From Fidelibacterota bacterium (GTDB lineage: Bacteria > Marinisomatota > Marinisomatia > Marinisomatales > UBA1611): a DNA stretch of 26,288 nucleotides. The number at the start of each line of letters is the position of its first letter. Positions within the stretch are counted from its first letter, which is position 1. The stretch covers positions 18,594-44,881 of the forward strand of contig PBKF01000031.1 of assembly GCA_002722105.1 (NCBI GenBank), read 5' to 3'. Positions 24,315-26,288 of the stretch are shown one piece after another. The position numbers and the translations under genes are program-made. The notes under the pieces are model-generated. The model was not told the origin of the DNA and did no database searches. It worked only from the letters and a program-made list of their open reading frames with translations.

Positions 24315-26288
24315 TCAGACTCGTAAACTAGCAGCCATAGTCTTTACCGATATTGTTGGTTTTACCAAACTCTCTGCAGAAAATGAACCTGCTGCCCTAT
24401 CCTTATTAGAAAAGCAACGTGAACTCTTAAAGCCAATCGTAGAAGAGCACCACGGTAGTTGGCTAAAAGAAATGGGTGATGGTCTTCTTCTAACATTTAA
24501 TACAAATCTCGAAGCAGTGAATTGCGCCATAGCCATTCAAAATGCTATTAAAGAAATAGATGATTTAAATCTGAGAATAGGCATTCATAATGGTGAAGTA
24601 GTTTTTCAAGGAAGTGATGTGATGGGAGATGATGTGAATATCGCTAGCCGGATTGAACCGTTTTCCGCACCTGGGGGTATTGCTATTTCTGGGCGTGTAA
24701 ATGCTTCCTTGGAAAGAAACCCGGAATTCACGACTAGATATTTAGGTAAGCCCCAGCTCAAAGGCGTATCTCAATCTGTAAAAGCCTATTGCATAATTTC
24801 TCACAATCTCCCCCAGACTGACTTGTCCAAAATTGATGCGAAGTTAGAGCCTGTAGGTAAATCAAAAAAAACCGTAATGTATGTTGCCGGTATTGCAATC
24901 ATATTATTACTTGGTTTTTATACTGCCAGAATTTTTACTGGTAACTCACCAAATGAATTAAGCATTGCAGTTCTTCCTTTTGCAAATATGAGCGCTGATA
25001 TAGAAAATGAATATTTTTCTGATGGTATAACAGAAGAAATACTGAATTCTCTTGCCCAGATAAAACAGCTACATGTTGCCGCTAGAACATCATCGTTCGC
25101 CTTTAAAGGAAAAAATGAAGATATACGAAAAATAGGCAAGAAACTCTCAGTAGCTAATGTATTAGAAGGAAGTGTCAGAAAATTTAAGGATGATATACGT
25201 GTTACAGCTCAGCTGATTAGAGTGAATGATGGTTTCCACCTATGGTCAGAAACATATGATAGGAAGTTCAAGGAAATTTTTAAAGTTCAGGAAGAATTGT
25301 CAGACGCGATTGCAGAAGAAATGAAAATAAAACTTATTGGGGAAAATTTCTTTGAACGTCGGGGAATAACGACTATCCCGGAAGCTTTGGATCTTTATAT
25401 GAAAGGACGTTTTCTCTGGAATGAAAATCAGGAAAAACCAGTAAAAAGATCGATTGAGTATTTTGAATTAGCAATCCAAAAAGATCCGAATTACGCACTG
25501 GCATATTCAGCAATTGCGGATGCATATTATTCGTTAGGTGTAATTAAACGATGGACAGTCAGTGACGAAGAAAGAGGCGAATTATTTCAGAAAGCTGAAG
25601 ATCATGCTAAGATTGCTCTTCAAATAGAACCGGAACTTGGAGAAGCTTATGCTGTTTTAGGTACATTACTAAGTGGTGACCGTATTAGCGTAGAATGGAA
25701 AAATGATAGAGAAAAATCAAAAGAATATTTTATAAAAGCAATTGAACTGAATCCTAATTACGTTCAATCCTATCTATGGTTTTCTAACTTTTATTTGATG
25801 GATTATAATCTAGATGAGAGTGAAGTGTTATTTAATAAAGCCTTAAAATTGGATCCCTTATCTGCACAAGTTAATTTAGTAGGTGGTAGAATATTTTATT
25901 CAAAATCTAATTATGAAAAATCACTTTCATTTTATGATAAGGCATTCGCAATAGATCCTTATTTGGTCTATGGAGGTTTTAATTATAATTATACTACATT
26001 ATTGGAAAAAATGTATCAATGGGACAGAGCAGAAAAATCCTGGGAATATGCTTTTGAAACAGATTCCACATTTTTTGGTACTTTATGGGGATATACCATG
26101 CACCATATAAATAGAAATGATTTTTCTAAAGCTCAAAAATACCTTACTAAACTGAAGAAACAATATATCGATAATTCTGAACATGCATCTCAGGTTTATC
26201 CCGATATTTATTACCTTGAAGCAATGTTTTTATTAGCGAAAGACAAGGATTATGCAAGGGCCATTGAATTATTAAAACCTATTTTAGA
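24307..26288 (+). CDS. class III adenylate/guanylate cyclase with TM, TolB-like and TPR domains (paralogue 3, cut by window end)
   Basis: At least 660 residues are encoded, with no stop before the window ends. The cyclase domain (8-165) keeps D15, K54, D58, D104, N111 and R115. After residue 182 it differs from paralogues 1 and 2: the membrane helix (190-208, 'MYVAGIAIILLLGFY') and the TolB/FlgO-like domain are another version ('SIAVLPFANMSADIENEYFS', 'DGITEEILNSLAQI', 'VLEGSVRK', 'LWSETYDRKFKEIFKVQEEL'). That version is the form most common in TolB-TPR cyclases elsewhere. TPRs follow from about 365 ('AIQKDPNYALAYSAIADAYY', 'AIELNPNYVQSYLWFSNFYL', 'ALKLDPLSAQVNLVGGRIFY'). The conventional 34-residue TPRs contrast with the 40-residue type in paralogue 2. 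Confidence 0.88.
   Translation, partial: MPDQTRKLAAIVFTDIVGFTKLSAENEPAALSLLEKQRELLKPIVEEHHGSWLKEMGDGLLLTFNTNLEAVNCAIAIQNAIKEIDDLNLRIGIHNGEVVFQGSDVMGDDVNIASRIEPFSAPGGIAISGRVNASLERNPEFTTRYLGKPQLKGVSQSVKAYCIISHNLPQTDLSKIDAKLEPVGKSKKTVMYVAGIAIILLLGFYTARIFTGNSPNELSIAVLPFANMSADIENEYFSDGITEEILNSLAQIKQLHVAARTSSFAFKGKNEDIRKIGKKLSVANVLEGSVRKFKDDIRVTAQLIRVNDGFHLWSETYDRKFKEIFKVQEELSDAIAEEMKIKLIGENFFERRGITTIPEALDLYMKGRFLWNENQEKPVKRSIEYFELAIQKDPNYALAYSAIADAYYSLGVIKRWTVSDEERGELFQKAEDHAKIALQIEPELGEAYAVLGTLLSGDRISVEWKNDREKSKEYFIKAIELNPNYVQSYLWFSNFYLMDYNLDESEVLFNKALKLDPLSAQVNLVGGRIFYSKSNYEKSLSFYDKAFAIDPYLVYGGFNYNYTTLLEKMYQWDRAEKSWEYAFETDSTFFGTLWGYTMHHINRNDFSKAQKYLTKLKKQYIDNSEHASQVYPDIYYLEAMFLLAKDKDYARAIELLKPIL

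Overview
The window is AT-rich bacterial DNA with high coding density and standard code usage. Three products end in the Por-type (type IX secretion, T9SS) C-terminal sorting module (NYPNPFN motif, then a terminal K/R-M-I-L-L-K/R), so the organism belongs to the FCB group. Three features are most like Candidatus Marinimicrobia (SAR406/Neomarinimicrobiota) or a close relative: the sorting-domain style, the tandem 'KLAAIVFTDIVGFTK' cyclases, and the MutL-like/DUF6754 gene cluster. That placement comes from family knowledge and no search was run.

Layout. Positions 1-3427 (+) hold the tail of a T9SS cargo protein, a small exported protein of unknown function, a YwqK/MORN-type repeat protein, and a large secreted LVIVD-repeat ('choice-of-anchor B' type) protein with a T9SS sorting domain. 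Positions 3434-5257 are a patch of small genes on mixed strands: TerB-like and BolA (-, coupled by TAATG), a DUF1232/YkvA-like protein (+), a CxxC zinc ribbon (-), and a PEGA-domain exported protein with a C-terminal membrane anchor (-).

Positions 5314-17498 (+) look like one long operon of 13 genes. Gaps are 23 bp or less, several genes overlap by 1-11 bp, and a strong intrinsic terminator follows at 17540-17569. It begins with a SprE/PorW-like TPR lipoprotein, followed by PyrD, TrmL, an RlpA-like lipoprotein, a diacylglycerol-kinase-type lipid kinase and CdsA. It then runs into a seven-gene block (10790-17498): a MutL/GlmL-family ASKHA protein, a lipoyl-like + KOW-like protein, a small helical protein, a DUF6754-like membrane protein and three further membrane proteins. 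No glutamate mutase subunit is nearby. This block is the best candidate for an undescribed system, probably a membrane complex served by an actin-fold ATPase. Its first gene carries an in-frame TGA at codon 29, exactly where relatives have arginine.

Positions 17627-19774 (+) encode a secreted M6-family metalloprotease with a T9SS sorting domain. From 19810 to the window end are three tandem paralogous class III nucleotide cyclases, each with a cyclase domain, one membrane segment, a TolB/FlgO-like domain and TPRs. They are separated by only 3 bp. The third runs off the window. The paralogues are mosaic: 1 and 3 match best in the cyclase domain, 1 and 2 match best in the linker, membrane segment and TolB-like part. 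This suggests tandem duplication followed by recombination. No RNA genes, insertion sequences or CRISPR arrays were found, and no gene-free stretch exceeds 300 bases.
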